From contig PAAU01000063.1 in the NCBI GenBank assembly GCA_002699445.1, positions 1 through 36,033 on the forward strand: a stretch of 36,033 nt of DNA, read 5' to 3'. Positions 9,751 through 17,931 of the stretch are shown one piece after another. Position numbers and translations under genes: made by a program. Under the pieces are notes generated by a model. It was given only the letters and a program-made list of their open reading frames with translations. It searched no databases and was not told the origin of the DNA. Within the stretch, counting starts at the first letter, position 1, and each line of letters begins with the position of its first letter. The DNA is from Micrococcales bacterium (GTDB taxonomy: Bacteria; Actinomycetota; Actinomycetes; S36-B12; GCA-2699445).

Positions 9751-10776
9751 GTGAGCCAGGAAAATGAGACTGACTGTTTCCCGTCGGGCAGCGCAGCAGC
9801 AACTAGTGAAACAGTGGCCGGATTCCTACATTCTGAGGCTCGAAAACGCATTCAGCGAGCCAAACGGACTACTCGTCGCAGCGCTGCTGCTGTCTTCAGT
9901 ACCAGCGGGGTACGTGGTACCGCGATAGAAATTGCCTGGCTCGCGACGCATATTGCTATGTATCCATTGGGTCTGGCCGAGGAAAAAGTTCGGGCCGAAG
10001 TGGAACGTCACAATCTCGAAGGACTCCCGCCCGTGCAGCGGGGACTGTTTATTGGTGACGTAGAGGCGGCAGGCACCCCAATCATCTTGGTACACGGCGT
10101 CATCGACAACCGCAGTGTCTTCACGTTGCTGCGTCGCGCTCTGCACAAACGCGGATTTGGTCGGGTGGTCACGTTGAACTACCCGAGATTCATCCGGGAC
10201 ATGCGTTCCGTCGCACAGCAACTGGCCGATCTCGTGGAAGAAGTAACGCGAGAGACTGGATACGAGCGAGTACACATAGTGGGGCATTCGATGGGTGGCT
10301 TAATCGGCCGCTACTACGTCCAGCGCATGAACGGAGATCAACGAGTCCACACCCTGGTAACTCTAGGAACTCCTCACGGTGGCAGTGTTCCGGCCTGCCT
10401 AGTTCCAGCAGGAGTTTTTCGCCAGCTCAGGCCACGATCAGACATAGTCCAGGAGCTAGATGAGCCAGCTGCCGAGTGTAAGACGCGTTTCCTAGCCGTG
10501 TGGTCCGACTTAGATCAAGTCATTATTCCCAAGCGGAACGCCCGTATAACCCATCCTGACTTGCGGGCCCGCAATGTCTTCGTCCGAGGTATTGGGCATA
10601 TGTCTTTGCCCGTCGATGGCAGAGTGGTTCACGAAATTTGCACTACCCTGGCGCACCTAGGTCATGACGGTAGCGTTTTGGCCGATGGGGCAACATCCAT
10701 TGGCAGTTCGCACCACCGACGAGCGGCACGACAGCAAGCTAAGGCTCGTCGGCTAGCGCGACGGATCGCCGGCTAG
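9751..10776 (+). CDS. Alpha/beta hydrolase, lipase/esterase-like (PGAP1/EstA type)
   Basis: Predicted serine hydrolase, probably on acyl esters; the substrate is unknown. The protein has 341 residues. The oxyanion segment LVHGVIDNRSVF is near residue 113, and the nucleophile elbow GHSMGG has Ser180, followed by LGTPHGGS. An acidic residue in WSDLDQVI (Asp253 or Asp255) and His283 in GIGHMSLP complete a plausible triad. The N-terminus has a weak hydrophobic patch (about 57-75) but no clear signal peptide. The C-terminus is very basic (RRAARQQAKARRLARRI). The start is GTG at 9751 with no strong ribosome site, so a later GTG is possible. It converges on pcrA, and their stop codons share the palindrome CTAG. 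Confidence 0.85.
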   Translation: MSQENETDCFPSGSAAATSETVAGFLHSEARKRIQRAKRTTRRSAAAVFSTSGVRGTAIEIAWLATHIAMYPLGLAEEKVRAEVERHNLEGLPPVQRGLFIGDVEAAGTPIILVHGVIDNRSVFTLLRRALHKRGFGRVVTLNYPRFIRDMRSVAQQLADLVEEVTRETGYERVHIVGHSMGGLIGRYYVQRMNGDQRVHTLVTLGTPHGGSVPACLVPAGVFRQLRPRSDIVQELDEPAAECKTRFLAVWSDLDQVIIPKRNARITHPDLRARNVFVRGIGHMSLPVDGRVVHEICTTLAHLGHDGSVLADGATSIGSSHHRRAARQQAKARRLARRIAG

Positions 10777-13322
10777 AGCTTCTCGACCGGGGCGTAGCGC
10801 AAAAGCAGCCGTTTGGTGCCCGTTGAGCCGAAATCAACAGACGCTTCGGCTCGGTCACCTGCACCTGACACTGCTACCACGGTGCCCATCCCAAATTTGT
10901 CATGAATAACCCGATCACCCGGATCCAGCACTACGACTGGCTTACTGTTCCGTGGACTGCCACTCGACGCTGCCGATCCACCCCGGCTGGGGGAACGCCA
11001 GGTCGTCGCACTTGTCTGCGCTTGCTCACCGGTTCGCTCCCAATGAATCAACCTCTCTGGAATCTCCGCCAGGAAACGTGAAGGCGGATGGGACTCCGGG
11101 GCACCCCAAGCAGATCGAGAGAGCGCGCGAGTCAGATAGAGGCGATCCATAGCTCGCGTGATTCCTACGTACGCTAGGCGACGCTCCTCTGGCATCTCGT
11201 CAGTATCGAAGGTTCGGGCATGCGGGAAAATCCCTTCCTCCATCCCGGTGAGAAAGACGACCGGGAACTCCAGGCCCTTCGCGGTATGCAGCGTCATCAG
11301 AGTTACCTGACCATCTTGGCCATCCGGTATCTGATCTGCATCGGCCACCAGTGCTACTCGTTCGAGAAAACCAGGCAGGTCTGGATCTTCAGCGATGGCC
11401 TCGAAGTCCTGTGCTACCGACTCCAACTCGCCAAGGTTCTCTACCCGACTTTCATCCTGCGGATCATCGGAATCCCGCAAGGATGCAAGGTAGTTGGATC
11501 GCTCCAGCGCCTCCGTCAGGATGGCCGAGGGACCGGCCCCGCCGTCTGCAATTTCTCGCAACTCAACCATGACGGAATGGAAAGCACGGATCGCATTGGC
11601 CGAGCGTGAGGCTAGCGTTGCGATCTCGTCGACCCGCGCACAAGCTTCGTCAAAGGAAATCTGATGTCGCGAGGCGAAAGCGGCTAGTTCGCTTTCGGCC
11701 TTATCTCCAATACCGCGACGCGGCACATTGAGGATCCGGCGAATACTCACATCATCCGCCGGGTTTGCGATCGCACGTAAATAGGCCAACGCATCGCGAA
11801 CTTCGCGACGCTCGTAGAACCTCACCGCACCCACGACGCGGTAGGGCAATCCGACCCGGATCATGATTTCTTCCAGACTTCGCGATTGGGCATTGGTCCG
11901 ATAAAAAATCGCTACGTCTTGCGACTTGGCCTGTCCAGCATCGGAGAGCCGATCGATTTCTTCGGCAACGAATCGAGCTTCACTGTGCTCGTCGTCGGCG
12001 GCGTACCCGATGAGTTGCGAACCGCCTGCTTTAGCGGACCACAATCGTTTATCAGCTCTGCCATGGTTATTGGCGATTACCGCGTTTGCAGCATCCAAAA
12101 TGTTCTGGGTTGACCGGTAGTTTTGCTCAAGCTTCACCGTGCGGGCGTTCGGAAAGTCCTTTTCGAACTCATCAATGTTGCGGATCGTGGCCCCACGGAA
12201 TGCATAAATCGACTGATCAGCATCACCAACGACACACAGCTGGCCAACTTCATCGCGCTGAGCCGGGCTTGATCCGCCCGCTACTAGTTCTCTCACCAGG
12301 ACGTATTGAGCATGGTTGGTGTCCTGGTACTCATCAACAAGCACGTGACGGAAACGCTGACGGTAGTAGTCAGCAACTTCCGGGAACAGCTGAAGCAATG
12401 CCACAGCGTTACCAATCAAATCATCAAAATCCATGGCATTCGCGATTGCCAGTCGGCGCTGGTACTCACTGTAGATGGCGGCAATGCCCTCGAGGTAAGG
12501 ATCAGGCTGCGTTTCGGCGTCTTTAGCTACCTGGGCTGCGAAGGTCTCGTGATCAATCAGCTCGTTCTTGGCAGTGCTGATCCGAGCCGCTACTCCCCGA
12601 GGCGTGAACTTCTTGATGTCGAGATTGAGTTCCTTGACGGCAAGGGTGATGAGTCGTTGACTGTCGGCTGAGTCATAGATCGAAAAGTTGCGGGACATGC
12701 CTAACCGCTGCGCATCACGACGCAAAATTCTTACACAAGCCGAATGAAATGTTGAGACCCACATTCGTTCCGCTGACGGGCCTATGAGCTCCACGATCCG
12801 TTCTCGCATTTCGGCAGCGGCTTTATTCGTGAACGTAATAGCTAAGATTTGGCCGACGCGAGCGTCCCCAGTCGCCAACAAGTGGGCGATACGTCTAGTG
12901 AGCACTCTGGTTTTGCCGGAACCTGCACCAGCGACAACTAACAAAGCGGGGCCTCGATGGCTAACCGCTACTTCCTGTGCCTCATTCAAATCGGCGAGGA
13001 GATCGGTTGCCGAGGCGGTATCTCGGCGCTTCGGCAGCGCTGCTTGAGCAGCCATGCCAGTATCTCCAACAGATCTCACTGTCGCGTCTCCGTCTACCTG
13101 GACCTCGGAGCGCGGTTTCAACAGGTCAGTCACGGCAGCGTCGAGGCGAGATTTGGCCAAGCCGGAGTCCGACTCGGTGGAATCGTTCCCAGAAGCGACT
13201 GGAAATGACGGGTCACCTGGTTCCAAATCAGCCTCGGTCACTAGGTACGGATCGTCAGCGCTTGGTTCCTCTCCCGATCCAGGATCGCGGGGGGAACCGG
13301 AGGAGGGAAGAGATCGTGCCAC
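10773..13322 (-). CDS. pcrA: ATP-dependent DNA helicase PcrA/UvrD (SF1A)
   Basis: 3'-5' DNA helicase/translocase acting in nucleotide excision repair and clearing of stalled complexes. The frame gives 849 residues. The Q motif LNEAQEVAV is near 112, Walker A AGAGSGKT is at 131-138, motif Ib region ITFTNKAAAEMRER follows, and the Walker B-type DEYQDTN is at 330-336. GDADQSIYAFRGA, QNYRSTQNIL, LMTLHTAKGLEF and YVGITRAMDRLYLTRA complete the helicase core. The last ~50 residues (DPGDRVIHDKFGMGTVVAV onward) form the Tudor-like tail found in PcrA. The start is unsure: the GTG at 13322 has no ribosome site. The ATG at 13055 (760 residues, TTGGAG upstream) would give the length of mycobacterial UvrD1. 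The extra 89 residues are acidic and low-complexity, as in some actinobacterial PcrA N-termini. Confidence 0.93.
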   Translation of the reverse strand: MARSLPSSGSPRDPGSGEEPSADDPYLVTEADLEPGDPSFPVASGNDSTESDSGLAKSRLDAAVTDLLKPRSEVQVDGDATVRSVGDTGMAAQAALPKRRDTASATDLLADLNEAQEVAVSHRGPALLVVAGAGSGKTRVLTRRIAHLLATGDARVGQILAITFTNKAAAEMRERIVELIGPSAERMWVSTFHSACVRILRRDAQRLGMSRNFSIYDSADSQRLITLAVKELNLDIKKFTPRGVAARISTAKNELIDHETFAAQVAKDAETQPDPYLEGIAAIYSEYQRRLAIANAMDFDDLIGNAVALLQLFPEVADYYRQRFRHVLVDEYQDTNHAQYVLVRELVAGGSSPAQRDEVGQLCVVGDADQSIYAFRGATIRNIDEFEKDFPNARTVKLEQNYRSTQNILDAANAVIANNHGRADKRLWSAKAGGSQLIGYAADDEHSEARFVAEEIDRLSDAGQAKSQDVAIFYRTNAQSRSLEEIMIRVGLPYRVVGAVRFYERREVRDALAYLRAIANPADDVSIRRILNVPRRGIGDKAESELAAFASRHQISFDEACARVDEIATLASRSANAIRAFHSVMVELREIADGGAGPSAILTEALERSNYLASLRDSDDPQDESRVENLGELESVAQDFEAIAEDPDLPGFLERVALVADADQIPDGQDGQVTLMTLHTAKGLEFPVVFLTGMEEGIFPHARTFDTDEMPEERRLAYVGITRAMDRLYLTRALSRSAWGAPESHPPSRFLAEIPERLIHWERTGEQAQTSATTWRSPSRGGSAASSGSPRNSKPVVVLDPGDRVIHDKFGMGTVVAVSGAGDRAEASVDFGSTGTKRLLLRYAPVEKL

Positions 13323-13359
13323 CAGATGAGTCTACGACGCCGCTTCGACGCGTCTCGCA

Positions 13360-15054
13360 CTACTGACGGAGCCGGTACTTTCGCTTGACGGATTCCCCCC
13401 AAGGGCTCTTCTTACCTCCGATGAGATCGATCTTGATCCGACTTACTCCGGGGCGCTTCACCTTGATCCCGATGCAGTAATCGCCATTGGTCGCGGGGAC
13501 CGTCTTACGCGCCCGCCATTGGCCGCTCGGTGGACGGTGTAACACCCGCAGCTGAGCCTCGGCCGGCGCGCCGGCTACGGCTCCACACAACTTGACTCGC
13601 TTGCCCGATTTACTGCGCGCGGGCTTTACGAGCGTCACCTTGGCTGGGTCGATCGCCAACTGTCTGGTCTGGGTACTCTCCGTCACCCGTGTTTTGCCTT
13701 GTCTGAGTACCGTTCGGACGTCGAAGTCTCCTGGATTACGGAGCCCCTTTTCAACGAGATACTTGCGACCAGTAACAGGTACTGTCGCCCGTGTTTTGAA
13801 CTTTTTCTTGTCTTTTTTGCGGAACTGCAACTTGATCGCTGATCCCTCAGGCGCCCGACGGACTACGCCTCGGTAAGCCACCGGGGTATTTACATATGTC
13901 CGATCTGCCGCCAACTTCTTCAGCTTCAGCCGAGCCGGCTTAGTCGCAGCTAACGGAGCACCTGCTCCGTTTCCTAACCCTCGCAGAATCACGTCGCCAT
14001 ATCCGGCGCCTACCGTGACCGATATCTTGCCATCAGATCGCAGAGGGATATCAACCAATTGACCCTGTTCGGCGCCCTGGTCAAACGTCACGGTTTCCGC
14101 ACTCTTGATACTCAAAGATTCAGGAGCATTCAAAGCAAATTTTTGCAGTTGCACCCGCTGGACTGGGTTCTCGACCGCTGGTACCGGAACCGTTATGTCG
14201 TAGGAGCGAGAGGTGTAGGAACTGCTCGCCCCGAGTCGGCAGGCCGGCTGATCGAGTCCAACCCCCGTTTCCGTGTTCATAAGTGTCGAGGGAGCGTCTG
14301 GAGCCCCCGCTGGCCGTTCCGTTGTAGAAGATTGGCACGGTCCCCGCGTCTCGGCTACTCCGGTCCAAAACGAGGTCGCAGCATTGGCGCCATCCCAGGT
14401 CAATGACACGTGGATATGGTCGCGATGACAGTAGGTGTTGTACGAACCAGATTGTTTCTTTGAGCAGCCTGAATACTCTCGCCAGCCGTCTTCCGGTCGG
14501 TATACCCGCCACATCTTGTCATCCCATATTAAGTACATGATGCCCATGCGCCGGGCCATGGCACCCAACTCCCCATTGGGGCCGGGTGCGGTCAGCCATT
14601 CGAGAAAGGCGTCTGCTTTCGCCTTCTGATCTGGCACTGCGGCATTGACCATCCAATCAACCGCGCGACCTTCCTCATGCTCGCTGATACCCGAGGTAGC
14701 GCAGGAGCGAATGATGTAGGTGGTGTAGGCCCCGTAGGTCTCCTCCAAAAGTTCTGACAGCCGGGCCGCCCCTGGCTTGGCCCAGGAACTGCAAATTTTC
14801 TGGCCCTGGTATTCCGCCTGCCAGTCCAAGGCAGGCGGAATTGCAACCTTTGGAGCTGGGACCGGAGCGGGTGCTGCAGTTGCACCCAACGTCACTGAAC
14901 TCGCAAGTAACCCAACACCGGCGAACAAAATCGCTGCTCGCTTGAGCCAAATGCCTTTATTTCGTGCCACAGGGGAAGTTTCGGCAGCCTGTGGAAAATC
15001 CTTAACCACGGGCGCAAAGTTTTCAGTAACTGGGGACAATGGCAATATTGCCAC
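13360..15054 (-). CDS. Secreted LAS-type (VanY/M15-like) peptidase candidate with two C-terminal beta modules
   Basis: Predicted exported protein of about 564 residues, probably acting on the cell wall. A signal-type helix (about 37-60, after RNKGIWLKR) is followed by a Pro/Ala linker. The catalytic-like domain (about 75-235) has SEHEEGRAVDW with His126 and Asp133 and DHIHVS with His213 and His215. This HxxxGxAxD plus HxH set is the zinc-site pattern of LAS/M15 peptidases and of the actinobacterial ARB-07466-like domain. Cys88, Cys118, Cys197 and Cys209 could pair as disulfides. From about 370 there are two tandem beta-sandwich modules, each with a Lys/Arg-rich strand and a TVPVT or TVPAT turn. 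The start is uncertain: GTG at 15054 lacks a ribosome site, and the GTG at codon 29 would give a classical short signal peptide. Substrate and activity are inferred. Confidence 0.75.
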   Translation of the reverse strand: MAILPLSPVTENFAPVVKDFPQAAETSPVARNKGIWLKRAAILFAGVGLLASSVTLGATAAPAPVPAPKVAIPPALDWQAEYQGQKICSSWAKPGAARLSELLEETYGAYTTYIIRSCATSGISEHEEGRAVDWMVNAAVPDQKAKADAFLEWLTAPGPNGELGAMARRMGIMYLIWDDKMWRVYRPEDGWREYSGCSKKQSGSYNTYCHRDHIHVSLTWDGANAATSFWTGVAETRGPCQSSTTERPAGAPDAPSTLMNTETGVGLDQPACRLGASSSYTSRSYDITVPVPAVENPVQRVQLQKFALNAPESLSIKSAETVTFDQGAEQGQLVDIPLRSDGKISVTVGAGYGDVILRGLGNGAGAPLAATKPARLKLKKLAADRTYVNTPVAYRGVVRRAPEGSAIKLQFRKKDKKKFKTRATVPVTGRKYLVEKGLRNPGDFDVRTVLRQGKTRVTESTQTRQLAIDPAKVTLVKPARSKSGKRVKLCGAVAGAPAEAQLRVLHRPPSGQWRARKTVPATNGDYCIGIKVKRPGVSRIKIDLIGGKKSPWGESVKRKYRLRQ

Positions 15055-15153
15055 GCCGACAAATACTTAAACCGTCATATAGCGGACACTGATGCCGGAA
15101 TGCATTATTCGACACGCGAAAGAGAGAAAACGCGACAAAATCATGAGGTACCT

Positions 15154-15873
15154 ATGACACCAGACATTTATCCCAAACGACTACTCGCAGTGGGGGCCCA
15201 CCCAGATGATATCGACTTTGGGTTAGGCGGGACCGTCAATTCCCTTGCAGTCAGTGGAACCGAGGTCGCTTACTGCGTAATTACTGACGGTGATGCGGGG
15301 GGCTTTGACCCAACTGTTCCTCGAGAGAACATCCCACAAATACGTCGAACCGAGCAGCGCGCGGCCGCCGATATTCTGGGCGTTGCCCGCATTCATTTTC
15401 TTGGATATCCCGATGGCAGATTGACAATTACCCAAGACTTGAGACGCGATATAAGCCGTATTATTCGAAAAGAAACACCAGATGTTGTGGTTATTCAATC
15501 TCCAATACGAAATATCAATGAAATGTACGCGAGCCATCCCGATCATATTGCAGCTGGTGAAGCAGCAATGAACGCTATTTACCCGGATTCACGAAATCCA
15601 TTCGCTCACCCCGCCCTCCTCGATGAGGAAGGACTCGAAGCCTGGACGGTGCCGCAAACCTGGGTAACTGGCTATCCCGAACCAAACCACTGGATGGACA
15701 TCACATCGACGTTCGAGCGCAAGATTGAAGCGCTACGCGCACACGTCAGCCAGACTGCCCATATGGCGGACCTGAAAGAGCGAATGCGAAACCGAGCTGA
15801 GTCAGTCGCGGCCAGCGGGGGCCTAGCTGCCGGTCGTGCCGCTGAAGCCTTTCGGGTAATCGACACCCGATGA
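15154..15873 (+). CDS. PIG-L (LmbE-like) family deacetylase
   Basis: Zinc-dependent N-deacetylase of the PIG-L/LmbE/MshB superfamily, 239 residues. I chose the ATG at 15154, which has GAGGT about 5 bases upstream; the in-frame ATG at 15100 lacks one. The metal/catalytic motif AHPDD is at 15-19 (His16, Asp18 as base, Asp19) and the second motif SHPDHIAAGEA supplies His131. The substrate is unknown: it is shorter than MshB or Mca and has Ile instead of Glu after HPDD, so a mycothiol role is not supported. The middle of the gene (about 15420-15560) is near 40 percent GC, clearly AT-richer than its neighbours, which suggests a separate history. It converges on guaA with only 8 bases between the stops. 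Confidence 0.87.
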   Translation: MTPDIYPKRLLAVGAHPDDIDFGLGGTVNSLAVSGTEVAYCVITDGDAGGFDPTVPRENIPQIRRTEQRAAADILGVARIHFLGYPDGRLTITQDLRRDISRIIRKETPDVVVIQSPIRNINEMYASHPDHIAAGEAAMNAIYPDSRNPFAHPALLDEEGLEAWTVPQTWVTGYPEPNHWMDITSTFERKIEALRAHVSQTAHMADLKERMRNRAESVAASGGLAAGRAAEAFRVIDTR

Positions 15874-15881
15874 GGGTTGCG

Positions 15882-17447
15882 TTACTCCCATTCAATAGTT
15901 CCGGGCGGTTTACTCGTGATGTCGAGTACCACTCGGTTGATTTCTGGAACCTCATTAGTGATGCGGCTCGATACTCGCGCGAGCAGCTCGTTCGGTAACC
16001 GCGCCCAGTCAGCTGTCATTGCATCCTCGCTGGTCACCGGTCGCAGCACGATTGGATGACCATAGCTTCGCCCATCACCCTGAACGCCAACTGATCGGAC
16101 GTCGGCCAGCAGGACTACCGGAAGTTGCCAAATAGTCCGGTCCAATCCGGCCGCCGTCAATTCTTCCCGCACAATGGCGTCGGCAGCGCGAAGGATTTCA
16201 AGTCGCTCTGCATCAACAGCGCCCACGATACGAATAGCTAAACCCGGACCGGGGAAAGGATGCCGCCAGACCATCTCCCCCGGCAGCCCTAACTGTTCAC
16301 CCACTTCGCGAACCTCATCCTTGAAGAGTGTCCGCAGCGGCTCGATCAAAGCGAATTCCAGGTCTTCCGGCAAACCGCCAACATTGTGGTGACTCTTAAT
16401 GTTTGCGGTACCGCTCCCACCCCCAGATTCCACCACGTCGGGGTAGAGCGTGCCTTGGACTAAGAACCCAATACTGTCGCCGCGCTCGTCGCTTTCTGCG
16501 ATGAGATCAGCTTCCGCTGCTTCAAAGACTCTAATGAACTCTCGGCCGATTATCTTGCGCTTCTCTTCGGGATCGGAAACACCAGATAACGCCGAGAGGA
16601 ATCTATCGGCAGCATCAACGGTAACCAGTCGCACCCCAGTCGCCGCCACGAAATCGCGCTCCACTTGTTCACGCTCGCCGGCTCGCAGAAGACCGTGATC
16701 GACAAAGACGCACGTCAATCGGTCCCCGATCGCGCGCTGAACCATGGCGGCTGCGACGGCGGAATCCACCCCGCCCGATAAGCCACAAATTGCTTGTCCT
16801 TCACCGACCTGCCGGGCGATGCCCTGGATTTGAGTCTGGATGATCCCCGCAGTGCTCCAGTTCGGCTCTAAGCCGGCTATATCGAGTAAGAAGGTCCGTA
16901 AGATCTGCTGCCCATGCTGGGTGTGCACCACCTCCGGGTGGAACTGGACTCCGGCCAGTTGCCGGTCGACGTCCTCAAAAGCTGCAACTGGGGCTCCTGG
17001 AGTGCGGCCGATGACCCGGAAACCTGCCGGTGCCCGCTCCACGGCATCGCCGTGCGACATCCATACTTGCTGCTCTTCAGGCAGTTCCGCGAACAAACGT
17101 GAATCGATAGCAGCTACCTCCAGTCCGGTGGCGCCGTACTCACGACTACCGGTTTGGGCCACATCTCCACCCAGAGCCTGCGCCATAGCTTGGAATCCGT
17201 AACAGATCCCAAACACCGGGACACCCAACTCGAATATCTTCGGATCAAGACTAGGAGCGTCGCTCGCGTACACGCTGGCTGGACCGCCCGATAGCACTAG
17301 CGCCGCCGGATTTCGTGCCGAAATCTCTCCAGCCGAAGCGGACCCAGGCACAATCTCGGAAAACCGCCCAACCTCGCGCACTCTGCGTGCGATGAGCTGG
17401 GCGTACTGGGCTCCGAAGTCCAACACGAGCACGGGTCGTTGATCCAT
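15882..17447 (-). CDS. guaA: GMP synthase (glutamine-hydrolysing)
   Basis: Converts XMP to GMP using glutamine and ATP, following GuaB. I use the ATG at 17447 (521 residues, [15 protein letters not shown]). The frame extends to a TTG at 17480, but those 11 residues do not fit the family. The glutamine amidotransferase domain (1-190) has its nucleophile Cys82 in [15 protein letters not shown] and the partners His170 and Glu172 in [10 protein letters not shown]. The ATP pyrophosphatase loop is GLSGGVDSA (222-230). The C-terminal dimerisation domain contains the XMP-site run [12 protein letters not shown] and the usual end [15 protein letters not shown] sequence lies about 12 bases upstream of the ATG. 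It is divergent from the YjbQ-like gene with a 57-base shared gap. Confidence 0.97.
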   Translation of the reverse strand: MDQRPVLVLDFGAQYAQLIARRVREVGRFSEIVPGSASAGEISARNPAALVLSGGPASVYASDAPSLDPKIFELGVPVFGICYGFQAMAQALGGDVAQTGSREYGATGLEVAAIDSRLFAELPEEQQVWMSHGDAVERAPAGFRVIGRTPGAPVAAFEDVDRQLAGVQFHPEVVHTQHGQQILRTFLLDIAGLEPNWSTAGIIQTQIQGIARQVGEGQAICGLSGGVDSAVAAAMVQRAIGDRLTCVFVDHGLLRAGEREQVERDFVAATGVRLVTVDAADRFLSALSGVSDPEEKRKIIGREFIRVFEAAEADLIAESDERGDSIGFLVQGTLYPDVVESGGGSGTANIKSHHNVGGLPEDLEFALIEPLRTLFKDEVREVGEQLGLPGEMVWRHPFPGPGLAIRIVGAVDAERLEILRAADAIVREELTAAGLDRTIWQLPVVLLADVRSVGVQGDGRSYGHPIVLRPVTSEDAMTADWARLPNELLARVSSRITNEVPEINRVVLDITSKPPGTIEWE

Positions 17448-17504
17448 ATTGCTGTAGTTCCTCAGTCGGGGATTATCCAAGGTAACCGATTAGGCTGTCG
17501 AGCT

Positions 17505-17906
17505 ATGGACACCACCGTGCTGCGTTTGCACACCGGACTCACCCTCGTGACTGATATCACCCGAGAAGTGGGCGATTTCGCCGCTTCGCATGATGACGGC
17601 CTCGTCAATGTCTTCGTGCCACATGCCACCGCTGGAGTGGCTCTTATCGAGACTGGATCAGGGACCGAACCGGACTTCGCCGAGGCGTTAGAGCGACTTT
17701 TGCCCACTAAAGATATTTACCGGCACCGCCACGGTAGCGTCGGTCATGGACGTGATCACGTCTTGCCAGCCTTCATTTGTCCCTCGCTGAACATTCCGGT
17801 GCTAAGTGGCCGATTGACTTTGGGAACTTGGCAGAGCGTGGTGCTCATTGATCCCAACGGGGACAACCCGGACCGCGCTGTCCGCCTGTCATTCCTGCCT
17901 GGATAA
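17505..17906 (+). CDS. YjbQ/UPF0047 family protein
   Basis: Small cytosolic protein of 133 residues. Members of this family, such as E. coli YjbQ, show secondary thiamine-phosphate synthase activity, but the physiological role is not settled. The family signature is clear: His40 in VPHATAGVALIE, the histidine-rich HRHGSVGHGRDH (about 74-85) and the end block SGRLTLGTWQSVVLID. I start at the ATG at 17505. The longer frame from 17439 would begin inside guaA and lacks family similarity. The ribosome site is weak. It is divergent from guaA and converges on the GMC oxidoreductase. Confidence 0.88.
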   Translation: MDTTVLRLHTGLTLVTDITREVGDFAASHDDGLVNVFVPHATAGVALIETGSGTEPDFAEALERLLPTKDIYRHRHGSVGHGRDHVLPAFICPSLNIPVLSGRLTLGTWQSVVLIDPNGDNPDRAVRLSFLPG

Positions 17907-17931
17907 TCATCTCGGTAGGAATGATACTCGC

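Noticed and set aside
9826-10287. 153-residue open frame on the minus strand
   Set aside because: It is the antisense shadow of the lipase-like gene, which has clear catalytic motifs; the shadow has no recognisable domain.
12086-12526. 146-residue open frame on the plus strand within pcrA
   Set aside because: Antisense to conserved helicase motifs; composition (His, Gln, Arg-rich) is typical of a shadow frame.
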